A stretch of DNA of 64,000 nt from Apus apus (taxonomy: Eukaryota; Chordata; Aves; Apodiformes; Apodidae), in the NCBI RefSeq assembly GCF_020740795.1, contig NC_067287.1, positions 16,693,501 through 16,757,500 of the forward strand. The letters run 5' to 3'. The notes below the pieces were generated by a model. That model did not search any database. It saw nothing but the letters and a program-made list of their open reading frames with translations, and had not been told where the DNA came from. A program made the position numbers and the translations under genes. This document shows, in pieces, positions 18,291 through 29,174 of this stretch (position 1 is the first letter of the stretch; every line of letters starts with the position of its first letter).

Positions 18291-20220
18291 TCATTGTGAT
18301 CGCGAGTCTGTGGTTGCAGCAGCTGGAGATCTGGAGAGATCAGACAGAACTTCAGCACATGTAAGCAAAGCCCTCCAGGGCTCCAGTGTTACACTGTCCC
18401 TGAGGGGTCCCCAGGGACCTGGAGGGCAGAGTGCCTGTCTAGGAAGGCACCAGAGGCAGCCATTCACTGGCAGGCTCCTCCACACCCCAAGCACAGGAGA
18501 CAGTGCCCAGCTGTGCTGTTTCCCATAGCACCAGTCTGCAGTAGGGAGATCAGTGGACCTGAGCTGGACACACACAGGGGCCACCACCCTTCATCACCTG
18601 TGTCTGTCCAAAATGCCAACAGAGCAGGTGCCTACAGGCAGATTGTTACTCATTTGCCTGGTCTTATCTTTCTCAGGCAAGACACAGCTTGCACAGTGGC
18701 ACCAGGGAAGGGCAGAGAGGAAAGCCCTGGTTGGTCTGGGAGATGCAGATGAGCAGAAGCAGAGCTCACCAGACCCCCTGGCACTGCCCTTCAGGGAGAG
18801 GCAGTGAGCTTGGATCTGTGGTCTCTGGCATCAGGGGTCTACACCTGAGTCTGAGTCTCACCTTTTTGTGTCACGCTGACACAGCAAGACAAACCCCTGC
18901 TTGTTTGTGTCCAATGGGTCCTGCACTTTGGGAGGCAAGTGAGGCAGCTGCCTCTGTCACCTGAGGCCAGCACCCACAAGCTTCATTGGGTGGTCACAAA
19001 TCCTCCTGTGGGAACAGACATAAACCAGCCCTTTTCCAGCTGCCTCCCTGGGGAGGAAGGAGGGCAGGAATCTGCCCCATGGACAGCCCAGAGCTGGATT
19101 TTCCCACAAGGAGATTTGGAGTGGATGTCACCCCAGTGACACACTCTACATGGACAGAGGGTACTTAAGATGGAACAGTCTCTCTCCACCCTCAGCACCC
19201 CTGTGCCTGCCTGCTATTCCACCATCACGGAGGCTGTAGGTCTCCTCTCTGCCCCAAATCCATCCCCCTCTGCTTTCCTGGGACAGTAGCCAATGTCCCT
19301 GTCCCCCCCATGCAAGTAGCCAGCCCTGTCAAGCAGCCAGTAGGCATGGGCAGGACAATATTTGGAGAAAAATGGAGCACCCTGGCTCCCAAGCACAGGG
19401 GGAAACTGCAACAAGTACCCAGGGAACAGGACTCAAAGCCAATGTAGGACAACTCTTGTGCTGCAGGTCAACAGCCTGCAGTGGTGACAGTGGCAAGGGA
19501 AGAGCCACTGCCTCCTTATCTGAGGCCCCAAGACTGGCTCCAAGGATTGCAATGGCTTCTTAGCTTTGCTCGGGGAACATGCCTTGATATGCAGGGCAGA
19601 GGTTGGCATTAGGGCACAACAGAGAAGTTACCACCACAGTGACCACCATGGGGTGGCAGACAGGCAGGCAGGCAGGCCAGGAGAGCCTGAGTAGCCCCTT
19701 TCAAGCCCTGAGACCATTTGTGGCTGTACCCACTGTAGCCCGGGGCAGTGGGAGCAGGGCCTGAGTGAGGTTCATTCAGGAATCTGGGTCACAGCACCAC
19801 ATCGCAGCCTTACTGTCCTCATGGAAGTCCCCTGCTCTACCCAAGGATGATCTCCAAAGACAAGCAGCTCCTCCAAGGATCAGCAGCCCAGGCTGGTGCC
19901 CAATTCACCAATTTCAGGGTGATGTAAATACAAGCATCCAAGCTGCAGCCTTTGAGTCATGCAAGCAAGAAGTCTTTGTAGACACCAGCCATAAAACCTG
20001 CATGGAAACATCCCCCCAAAAAACCTAGGGAGATCATGGAGGGAGTTCCCTCTGCCAGGAGAGTCAGATCCAGATAAAGGGATCCTGTCTAGGGCTGGAG
20101 CAGCCAGCACGCAGCCCATGCTGTGCAAGGCAGAGAGCCAGAGCCCGGGGCTGTGCACAGGAGGGCTGTGCACAGAAGAGCTGTGCACCACAGGGTGGTG
20201 GCCGGCAGGAGGGGCGGGAT
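18291..20220. other. Intergenic DNA upstream of MNX2
   Basis: No gene recognised. A short direct repeat (GGCTGTGCACAG-type unit, three copies) lies at 20148-20187. Otherwise nothing stands out. Confidence 0.4.
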
Positions 20221-20227
20221 GCAGGCA

Positions 20228-20325
20228 GTGATAGATGCCAGGGTGCTGATGAGTTCACAGTCTTTGGGGTCATTAATCAGATCAGAGCTGGATTAAGGTG
20301 TCCAAGGTCTGATTAGCTTCATTTC
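20228..20325. promoter_or_regulatory. AT-rich enhancer-like block
   Basis: Contains GTCATTAATCAGATC, TGGATTAAGGTG and CTGATTAGC: three homeodomain or bicoid-type TAAT/TAATC cores within about 60 bp. Inferred. Confidence 0.3.
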
Positions 20326-22257
20326 CCACCTCAGGAAGGAGGGAACTCTCTTCCCCATCTATCAGGTCCTTTGATGACAGCTCACCTGGTTGCTAACTAG
20401 ATCTGAGGACTGTAATAAGTGAACACAACTGTGGCCTGGCCCCTTACCTCTGCCTCTGCCCAGTATCCTTCCTCCACAGAAGGGTCTCCACAGAGGATCT
20501 AAGGCAACACCAAACATCAGCCACAGGTAGCCAACCTCAGCCAGAAAGACAGCTCGTTCCCATGACCTGGGGATAGAGAGCACTATGGACTGGAGCTGCC
20601 CCAGGAAACCAGCCCAGTTCAGGAGGAGGTGTAGTTTTAGGGGTGATGTTCCCAGCCAACACGGTATTGATCCTTGTCCCCTCAAAGCTCACCCTGTGCT
20701 CTTACTCCACAGCCTCCTCTTCTTGCCCAGAGCCCTACCAAGGTGACCAGCTCCGTAAAATAGGCCAGCAAACACCACCTTGCTGCTGTGGAAGATCTTG
20801 GGCACACCCAGGACAGATCTCCTGAGCCCTTTAGGTTAGGTGGACCAGAGAGGCGAGAAAGCCGAGGAACCTTGCTGCTGCCTAGGCAGCATGAACCTCC
20901 CACTGGTCTGCCCTTGGTGGACAGGAGTTGACAAAGTGGTTATATGTGGAGGCACCTTTAGAGCACAGTCAACATAAAGTACATCAGGCAGGGGACAAAT
21001 GGAGATGTGGATGGGTGAGCTTGAGCCAGCAAGGGATGTAGAGATGGGAGAAGCACCCTGAACCAGGCAGCAACTTCCATCCATGTGAGGTCAAGCAGCA
21101 GGATTAAAACTAGAAGACACCCACATGGCCACCAAAGACACCAGCTCTGGTGCATGCAAGTTTTTGGTATCTGTATAGACCCACAACACTGTCTAGAGCA
21201 GTTCACATACTTCCCCAAGCTGCCACCAGCAGTGCCTGAGCTCACAGAAACAAGCCGGGGGTGTAATATTTGGGAGCACAGTTCAGTTTTACAGCCCTGT
21301 CACTTCCTCAGTGTCATCTTGGGAAGCAACATAACATCCCTCAGCAAACCCAACTGCCTCAAGATCAAAGCCAAGGATGCTGAAAAAAATGCATGCCCTG
21401 ATAAAAAACTGCTGACTGGGACCAGACTTTCATTTTCCCAGAACTGAATCTTTATCCCAGACATCAGAACAAGTAAGGACCAATGCTGGGGCTGTGTCTC
21501 GATTTCCATCTAACCTGTCATTTTAGCTGTTCCTAGATGCACAGCTTAGCACCAGGTCCTTCTGGTGGGTTTGAGTCACCTCCTGCCTTCAGTTAGAAGT
21601 TACCTTTGAGGCAGGGACTGGTGCAGGAACCAGTGTGCTTAGCATGTCTCAGAGAGGTGGCAGGCACCCCGACTTCTGCCCAGGCTATAGCTTTTAAGCT
21701 TTGTGAGAGCTCCCTGTCCCCAGGATGGCTGCACCCTTCTTAGTAAGCATTAACTACACCCCAGGTCACAGCCCTCTGCTTTCCATTTTTAGAAATTACT
21801 TCTCTGGAAGAGATCTACACTTCAAAAAACTTGTTTAAAGCATCTCTGGGGAAGCAGTGGATCTTGCAGCTCTGGCCCTGGTGTCTCAGGTTATCTTGCA
21901 GCACTCTGAGGTCCCAAGCCAGTTTGTGGAGACATGTAGCCTAGAAGCACCACTGAGGCTGCAGACACAGACTGTAAGCCTGCTCACAGGTGGTTTCCCA
22001 GCCATTTCCCTATGAGAGTGGCTGTAAAAGCTTCCCAATCTCAATCCCCACCATGCACCCTCCAGCCCAGAGCAGGCTGAGTCCCTAGTTAGAGTGCTGG
22101 GTGTAAGAGCACCTGGTTTGCTCCATCTTGGGGTGTCCTAGGTTTTGTGGGAGTCCTGACTACTGCCTGCAGCAGGATGCTGCCCTTCCCATGCCCCTTG
22201 CAGCAGAGCCACTCGCTATCTCTGGGAGTCTGGGAAGTCACAGGAGGCTGGTGGGGA
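20326..22257. other. Intergenic DNA, MNX2-IHH interval
   Basis: No exon, repeat family or motif cluster recognised on either strand. Confidence 0.4.
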
Positions 22258-22380
22258 AGGTAAATAAACTGCCAGCCCCATGGTGATTTGTGGCTAAATG
22301 AACAGTTTAAGTCACCAGTGTGTGGCCCAGGGCCCGTTAACCAACCAGATAATGTGTCTTAATCAGCCTCACGGTGATGG
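22258..22380. promoter_or_regulatory. AT-rich enhancer-like block
   Basis: Contains TAAATAAAC, GTGGCTAAATGAAC, CCCGTTAACC, GATAATGTG and CTTAATCAGCC. Non-coding, sharply bounded by GC-rich DNA. Inferred. Confidence 0.35.
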
Positions 22381-23504
22381 GAGCTGAGCCCAGCCTGTGT
22401 CAGACCTGGCACAGCCAGCCCCTGTGTCCCAGGCTGCTTGGTGTCTGTCCCTTCTGCAGAAACACTGGCAGAGGCATCCACACCACTGTTGTGGGAGCAG
22501 AGCAGCCACCCACAAAGCCCCACAGAAATGTCTGCAGGACTCCTCATCTCTCTTTAGGGTTCTCACCTCACTCTGATAATGTCAGGAGAGAGCTGCCAGG
22601 CAAGTCATTGAAGCCACCTCCTTGCCTGCTTCCAGGCATGCTGTGCTCACTCACTGCCACGTCCTCTCTGTGCCTGCATGGATCTGCTTGCCCTTGCCCA
22701 CCCCGGGAACTTCCAGGCCAGCCAGAGGCTCTTGTGGGCTTCTGCATGCTGGCACACCAGCTGCTTGGTCTGACTGACAGGAATCTGTCCTGGAAGGCAG
22801 AAATCCCCATGCCTTCATCCCCCTGCCCTTGTCCAGGTTTGGTGGGGTCCACAGCTTCCCCTGTCCATTTCACCCACCTTCACACCTCCCTCCACACCAA
22901 AGCTCTGGTATCTGCCCCAAGCGAAGGGGTTAACAGGCAAAGCAAACAGGCAAAGCAAACAGGGCTCAGTCCCTCCTAGACAGCCCTCCTGCAGGGATTT
23001 CTGAGCAGCTGTTTATTTAGCCAAGCAATTCCTCAAATAAGCAGCCCCATCTCCAATGGGACATGGCAAGGCTGAGCAGAAAAACATGTTAACAGTTCCC
23101 ATCCTGGATCAGGAGGATGGCAGAGTAGCATGGGACAGCTTGCAGGAAAGGGAGGGTGTCTGCCCCCAGAAGAAACAGCCTGGACAGCTCTGAAGTGTCA
23201 CACTTGATCCCAGCACATCCCTGGCTCAGCCAGGTTCTCCTCCCCCCCCAGCACCCCCACCACCCGGCACACCAGGGGATCCCCCAACCCTGCTTTTTTC
23301 CTGTTACCTCCAGGATCTTTTGGTTTTGCTTCACTGGGTCACGTTCCTAGGTCAGAAGTGCTTTCTTGGAGGGAAGGGAGACAGGGTTGGGCTCTGGGGG
23401 CCAGCACAGGGATGGGTGCAGGGTGACATCCCCCCAGCAGCAGAACCTCACCTCTTCTCTGTTAATGGCCTTTCCATGGAGTCAGCTCCTAACCTGCTCC
23501 CAGG
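22381..23504. other. Intergenic DNA, MNX2-IHH interval
   Basis: No exon or mobile element recognised. A near-perfect AGGCAAAGCAAAC repeat lies at 22935-22962 and a small AT-rich patch (TTTATTTAGCC, CTCAAATAAGC) at 23010-23045. Confidence 0.4.
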
Positions 23505-23626
23505 GTGACTGAATAAATCAGCTGCTCCTCCCAGGACCTTGGGCTCTAATTAATGTCAGCTCATTAACGAGATAACAGCCATTTATTACTCTGTCTCCCT
23601 GGCTTCTGATTAACCCTTTCCCAAGG
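23505..23626. promoter_or_regulatory. Homeodomain-motif-rich enhancer-like block
   Basis: GAATAAATC, CTCTAATTAATGTC, CTCATTAACGAG, CATTTATTAC and TGATTAACCC within 120 bp. Two TAAT-type palindromic cores make this one of the stronger candidates in the interval. Inferred. Confidence 0.4.
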
Positions 23627-24294
23627 TGGGGGCAGGGGCTGGTGATGTTGTGGTGCAGGGATGGAGGAAGAGAATGACATCTCTGCGGTGGGACCCAGGG
23701 ACACCTCAATAAGAGAGGGACAGGTAGAGGGACAAGCAAGCAGAACTGCAGAAGTGCTTGAGTGAGGGCCAGATGGGACAAGGTGGGGGATCAGCACACT
23801 TGTTTTTTCTTCCTAGTAGTATAGAAAGGGCTCAGTGGATTAAAGCCCTGAAGGAGCTGTCAAGACTCATGGGCTACCCCCAGGCTGTCACCCATGCTTC
23901 AGTGTCCCCAGTGTCCCTACCCCAGGCCATGGGGGAGAGCATGGGCAAGATCTAGAGCTCAGCACAAAACCTCTGCATAACCCTGGCCCTCAGGCCCTAT
24001 TTTGAGGAGCTGCCACAGTCCCACAGCTGGTTGGAAGCCCCCAGGATGTCCTTCCCTCTAATGGCAGAAGCAGCCCGAGTTCCACCTCTCCAGGCACTGC
24101 CTATGTCACAGTGTGATGGGGCAGGATGATCCACCTTGGGGCAAGAAGGAGCCTTTGACTTGCCTGTGACCTGGCCCTGGGTACAGAGGACAGAAGTAAG
24201 GGGGCTGGGGTGGGCACAGTTCCTCCACGCACAGTCCAGTGCCAGGCTGGTGGGGCTAATGCTCTTGGCACATCAGTCATGCTGCTCAGTGGCT
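23627..24294. other. Intergenic DNA, MNX2-IHH interval
   Basis: No gene, repeat or motif cluster recognised. Confidence 0.4.
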
Positions 24295-24460
24295 CCCTAT
24301 TAGTGGGAGCAGCCGCTGGTTAATCAGGCTGAGGGCTTCAGCTCGTTAAGCTGACACCTCTGTTGTGAGAGTGAGACATGGGGGCACGCGAGGTGCCACT
24401 TATTTATTTTCTTCTTTCCCAGGGAATATATTAAACAAATTAAATTCCTGGAGTGTTGGG
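24295..24460. promoter_or_regulatory. AT-rich enhancer-like block
   Basis: CTGGTTAATCAGG and CTCGTTAAGC on the left, then TTATTTATTTTC and ATATATTAAACAAATTAAATT on the right. Non-coding. Inferred. Confidence 0.35.
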
Positions 24461-25627
24461 TCAGCGGAGTCGGCTCTGCGCCTGTCTCAGCTCCACCTAG
24501 CTCCCTGTGGGGAGGGGACTATGCTCCCCAGCCTGCAGCAGGTCCTGGCACCTCTGAAGGGCCCCAGCCTCCCCCCCATGTCTCCCCAGCCCCTTGCAAT
24601 AGGACACAGCCTCCCTGATCCCCTATTTCCCTCCCTGGGCTGTGCTTCAGCTGTGGATGCTCGGTGGTGTTTAGTGTGGTGGTGTTAGTGTCATCTCTAG
24701 TGACAGGAGATCATTCAGGAAATGCAGACAATTATTTCATATTGAAAGTCCCCCAGGAGTCTGCCTGCTGTCCTGGAATGGACTTCCTTGGTCCTGCAGG
24801 GAGGGGAGCTATGGGGCAGTCTCAGGTGCTTTTGGGGCAGCTTGTAATTGTCCCTACTCCAGGGAGAGCCTGGGGCTGGTTTCAGCCACAGCAGAAAGAA
24901 TTTTTCTTTGCACTGTGGTATTTGGGGCATCTGGGCTAGTGACAGGTTGGTCCTGCAAGGTCTCTCTGCAAGCAAGAGTGTTAGGAGGGAGTGTACATAA
25001 TGTCTGTAAAAACTGAGTCTCAATCACAGGACTCCAGGACCCACGGATTAATAAAAAAACAGTACACTTCCCAAGAACAGCTTTCATGCCACAAACATTA
25101 ACATCATTGGCACTGGCCTCAAATTGTACAGAGCCCTGAGAACAAGGGGCTTTGGTGAAGCATGACCCTGCACCAGACCCCTCACCTGCTTCAGCATCAA
25201 GCCCCCTTTCAAAACCAAGTGCTGTCCCTTCTCAAACCCCTGAGGGTTGAGATGCTGTTTCCTCATTGCTGGACTGTTCTGCTCCACCCCAGTACCAGTG
25301 CCTTTCTGTCCTGCTCCAGGTCTGGTTAGGTGACAGGCATGGATGAAAAATTTTCTGCAAATTAGTCAGTAGTTCCTGGAGTTATTTATTTATTGACCAT
25401 TTGCAACTGTTCCCTTCATCAATGCTTTTTGCCTTCCCATTCTTCCAGCAAAGTCAGTGGCAGCCTGTCCTACTCTGCTGTTCCACCCCACCTCATCCCA
25501 TTTCATCTTGTTGTCCCCATCCCTTCACAGCACCCAGTCCCTTCTACTCAACCTTAAGTCCTTCAAACACTTCTTCATTTCAGGAACGGACCTACCTCTT
25601 GCTGGTGGAAGGGTGACTCCCTGGAGG
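24461..25627. other. Intergenic DNA, MNX2-IHH interval
   Basis: No gene or repeat recognised; a short AT patch at 25360-25400. Confidence 0.4.
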
Positions 25628-25955
25628 TTAGTGAAGAATTGGAAATAATTTAATTTACCTCCCTATTTGGGTGCTTTGATGAGCTGAAAGGCCCCTTGTC
25701 AGGCAGCGAATCCATCTTCCTCCAGCCTTACATCAAATTTCATTCACTAATTAGAAACTCCTGCCCTGGAGCATGCTGCCCCCACCCCGGCCACCCCTTC
25801 TCCCCACCAGCACCATTATGAAAATAAATCGTTCCATTAGCTGCATTGTTGTGGCTGTGGGGCCCAGTGCCGGGAGTTATTAGAGCAGGAGAGAGGGCGT
25901 TGGATTAAGCCGATGATTTATTAAGGAAAAGGACCCTGATTAGATTCTTACTCGT
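25628..25955. promoter_or_regulatory. Large AT-rich enhancer-like block
   Basis: Over 300 bp with many homeodomain cores: GAAATAATTTAATTTACC, CACTAATTAGAAAC, ATGAAAATAAATCG, TTCCATTAGC, GGATTAAGCC, GATTTATTAAGG and CTGATTAGATTC. It is the longest such block between MNX2 and IHH, with no coding potential. Inferred enhancer. Confidence 0.45.
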
Positions 25956-27914
25956 CCTCTGCACGTGGGCACACACCCACACCCCCCCATCCTAAGGTCT
26001 AGGGCACCCCAGGGCCACTGGAGGAAGGTCAGGGAGGGATGGCTGTGGGGTTTTCCTGAGGCTGTATCCTGCTGGATGCTTCCATGGCTCTGAGAGCCCC
26101 AGTCTTGTACTGGGACAGTACGAGGCAATGACTGTTGCCTGTTGCCAGACCCCCCACATGGTCCCTGGTTGTCTCTGCCTGCCCCTCCCTTGTACGGGGG
26201 GACCACCAGCATCACGCCCAGCTCTGCCTGCCCTGCAGCAGGGACCTGCAGCGGATGCTAGGTGGATCCTGCTGACTGGACAGGGGATACAGAAGGGAAC
26301 AGTGGGCTTTAGTGCGTGGGCTCCCTGTGCTTTGGAAGGGGAAGCTAGAAGGTGCCCCTCCAGTGGAATGGCTCACAGGGCTCACCCTGGTAGGCAGCAG
26401 AAGGGTCTCAGCCGCCTCCGTGGGTCCAGGGTGCTCTCTGCACCTGGAAGAGATGAGGTGGGCATGGTTGCAGATGTGGGCACTTCCCTGGTGGGCCCAT
26501 GCCCTGGGGCCCTCACAGTGTCCATGCTGTCACCATGGGCCATGTATATGTCCCCCAGCCTGTCCCCAGAGGGGACAGATATCAGGGACACAGGGACACC
26601 TGCATGCTCCAGATGGTGCCTGGGATATAAAGTATCTAGGCTGGAAATAGAGTAATTGGGGGATCGGGTGGTGATACTGAGAGCTGGGGGGTGTCCAAGC
26701 CTGACCGGTAGGGTGGTGGGCAGGTGTCTGTCCAGGGAATAAAGGTATGTGCAGGGCTTGGATGTGTGTGTGTCTGTCTGTCGGTGTACGCAGAGACACA
26801 GAGGGCTGAGGTGTGACGGCCCGAGGCTGCTGCCTGCCCGAGCACCTCCACCCCTGCCCGGGGGAGCTGCTAAGAGCAGGCAGAGGAGCTCTGAGGGCGG
26901 GAAGGTAGTCCCTACAATGAAGGAGGGCTCACAATGCTGTCCCCACAGTGGTGCCACGGTAAAGACAGGAGCAGGAGGAGGGGGCTTGGGAGCAGAAGAG
27001 AAAGTGATGGAGGGGTTTGTGGCGCCGGATGGGCTCCACAGCCAACACCACGCACCATTCTGGGTTTCCAGTGGGCCCTGGGACAGAGCCCTGGGACCCT
27101 CCACCTCGCCCCAACAGCACTGCGGAGAGCAGGGTCCGGCCCGCGGAGCTGCAGCGCTGCGAAAAGCCATTAAGCTAAATTAAACTAATGCAAGCAAGGG
27201 CGGGAGGCTGGCTCGGGCTCCCTCTGCCGCCTCCTGCCCGCGCCGCTCAGAGGTGCAGCTCCCCACAAACGGGAGATGCTTTCGGGGTGCTCCGCTTCCA
27301 ATACCCCGGCCCCGACGTCCCCCAGCACTCCTTGCCGGGCCGCCAGCACCCAGCGTGGCAGCCGGGGCCGGGGGCGGCGGTGGCTGGTGCTGCCACGGCA
27401 GAAGGCCACATGGCGAGGGACAGACGGGAGAGGCGGGGACGGGGACAGTGTAGCCCCTTGTTAACAGCGCTGGACCCTGTAGCCTTTTCAAGGCTCTGAA
27501 TAGGGGGTGGTACCTCTCCTCCTCTGAATTTGGGGCCGGGGGAGTGTTTGGGCTGGTTTAACACGCTCAGACAGGGCTGGGGAGATCGGGGGAGGGCACA
27601 CGCTACCCCAGATGGGAGCATGTGGGGGGTTTGTCCTGCCGCCACATGTCCTTCCTCTCCCTCCCGCCCACCATTCACATGGTAATGAGGACAAATTGAT
27701 GGAGAGACATCCATTGTGATACCCTCCAGTCCGGCCCTTCTGCCGGCCACCCACCAGCATCCTCATCCATCACCACCCAGCCGGGATCCTGGTGGGAATC
27801 CCTGCCAGGGACTGGCACCCTGGGAGATGGGGCTTTTTCAGGTGCCCACGAGGTCCGGCTTCCTGGGGCTTTGTAACGAGAGAGGAGGGGAGACATCCAG
27901 GGAAGAAAGGATCC
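25956..27914. other. Intergenic DNA with orphan CpG-rich patch
   Basis: No exon recognised. It has a short GT/CTGT microsatellite near 26763-26785, CpG-rich DNA at about 26810-26900 and 27120-27460, and a small AT core (CATTAAGCTAAATTAAACTAATG) at 27167-27189. The CpG patch is not at a recognised gene start. Confidence 0.4.
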
Positions 27915-28042
27915 CCCGTAAATCTTTTATCTCAGCTGGACATCATTTTGTCCTCACCATCCTCATCACGCAGCTTTATGGAGTTAGGGGGGATTTAACA
28001 GGGCTTAAGAAAGATCCCAGAATCTTATTTAGGTGTGTCCCT
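27915..28042. promoter_or_regulatory. AT-rich enhancer-like block downstream of IHH
   Basis: GTAAATCTTTTATC, CAGCTTTATGGAG, GGATTTAACAGGGCTTAAG and ATCTTATTTAGG. Non-coding. Inferred. Confidence 0.3.
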
Positions 28043-28284
28043 CTTTCCTCTTATTGCCCTGGGGCCAACCTAGAGCCAGGATGCCACTACTTTCCCTGCT
28101 TTCACCCCAAAGCATCCTCACAATACTCAGCAGAATCTTCCTAATGGGGCAAAGAGATGTTCCCCCATACTCACTGCTACCCTAAAATCCTGGGCCTGGA
28201 GATGGACTGCCCACAGCACCATGGGGCACCCCAAAGGGCACATTCTGTCCCTCGCATCCCCTGCCTCTGGCTCCCCCTGCAGTG

Positions 28285-28458
28285 CCTGTGATGGCAGCCT
28301 GATTGAAATTTCACTCCATAAAGTGCCTCTCGAAGGCCTGACCCTGTGGCCCCCCTAGGGACCAATTTGTCCTTCTCTGTAATAAGAACCTAATTAAATT
28401 AGCTCAGCCACCTCACAGAGCCCTTAAATTAGCCACGGTGATGAGGGCCCTCACTGAC
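28285..28458. promoter_or_regulatory. Strong AT-rich enhancer-like block downstream of IHH
   Basis: GATTGAAATTTCACTCCATAA, then CCAATTTG, AATAAGAACCTAATTAAATT and CTTAAATTAGCC. The paired TAATTAAATTAGC-type cores and sharp boundaries in GC-rich DNA suggest a conserved element, about 0.7 kb beyond the IHH polyadenylation site. Inferred. Confidence 0.45.
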
Positions 28459-29174
28459 AGCCTGCTGCTGAATTGCTCTGCAGTAGCCACGCTGTGGGAT
28501 CCAGGGAAAGCCCTGTGGGGACCCTGCTTCCAGTCCCCCCTGGTCTCCAGCACAGGGCAGCTTGGAGATGGGGCAGGGGATGCACAGAGGGGTGCATGGG
28601 ACAGGAATGGGGAGGCTGGGGCAGAGGGGCTGGCTGGTTGTCTTCCATTCTGCTGTTATGGGTATGGGGTGCAGGGGGAACAGAGCTGTAATGGGGACAG
28701 AGCCAGCAGTGACTAGTGCTATTGACACTGGAAACACAGTGTACAGGGTCCATCTTCTCCCGTAGCACTGGGTTAGTGGATGTTGTGGTGATTAAAGTGG
28801 TAGGGAAGGGTGTCCCAGTACAGCCAGGTGCTGGAGCGATGGGCCCAGACCCAGATGAAGAGATATCCCCAGCAGTCCCAAGGTAGCTGTCCCTCCTACA
28901 TCCTGCCCCACTTGCCCTAGTCTCCAGGTGACCCCTATGACAGCTTGGTTCCATGTAGGCTGGGTCACTCCCACAGCCTCTGGCTGCCCACCTCCCATGG
29001 GTATGGGGGAGTGGGGAAGGACAGCTCACCCTAACCAGTGGCAAGCACTGCGGTGACCAAACCTTGCTCCTAGAAAAGCACAAGACAGCCTCTAGCCCTG
29101 CCTGCCCTGTTTATGATGGGCAGTAAGCACCCCTGATCCCTGCCTGCTCTCCACATACCAGAGCTCAGAGCCCC

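Noticed and set aside
27180-27491. Minus-strand frame over the orphan CpG patch
   Set aside because: Proline/glycine/arginine-rich composition, no family similarity.
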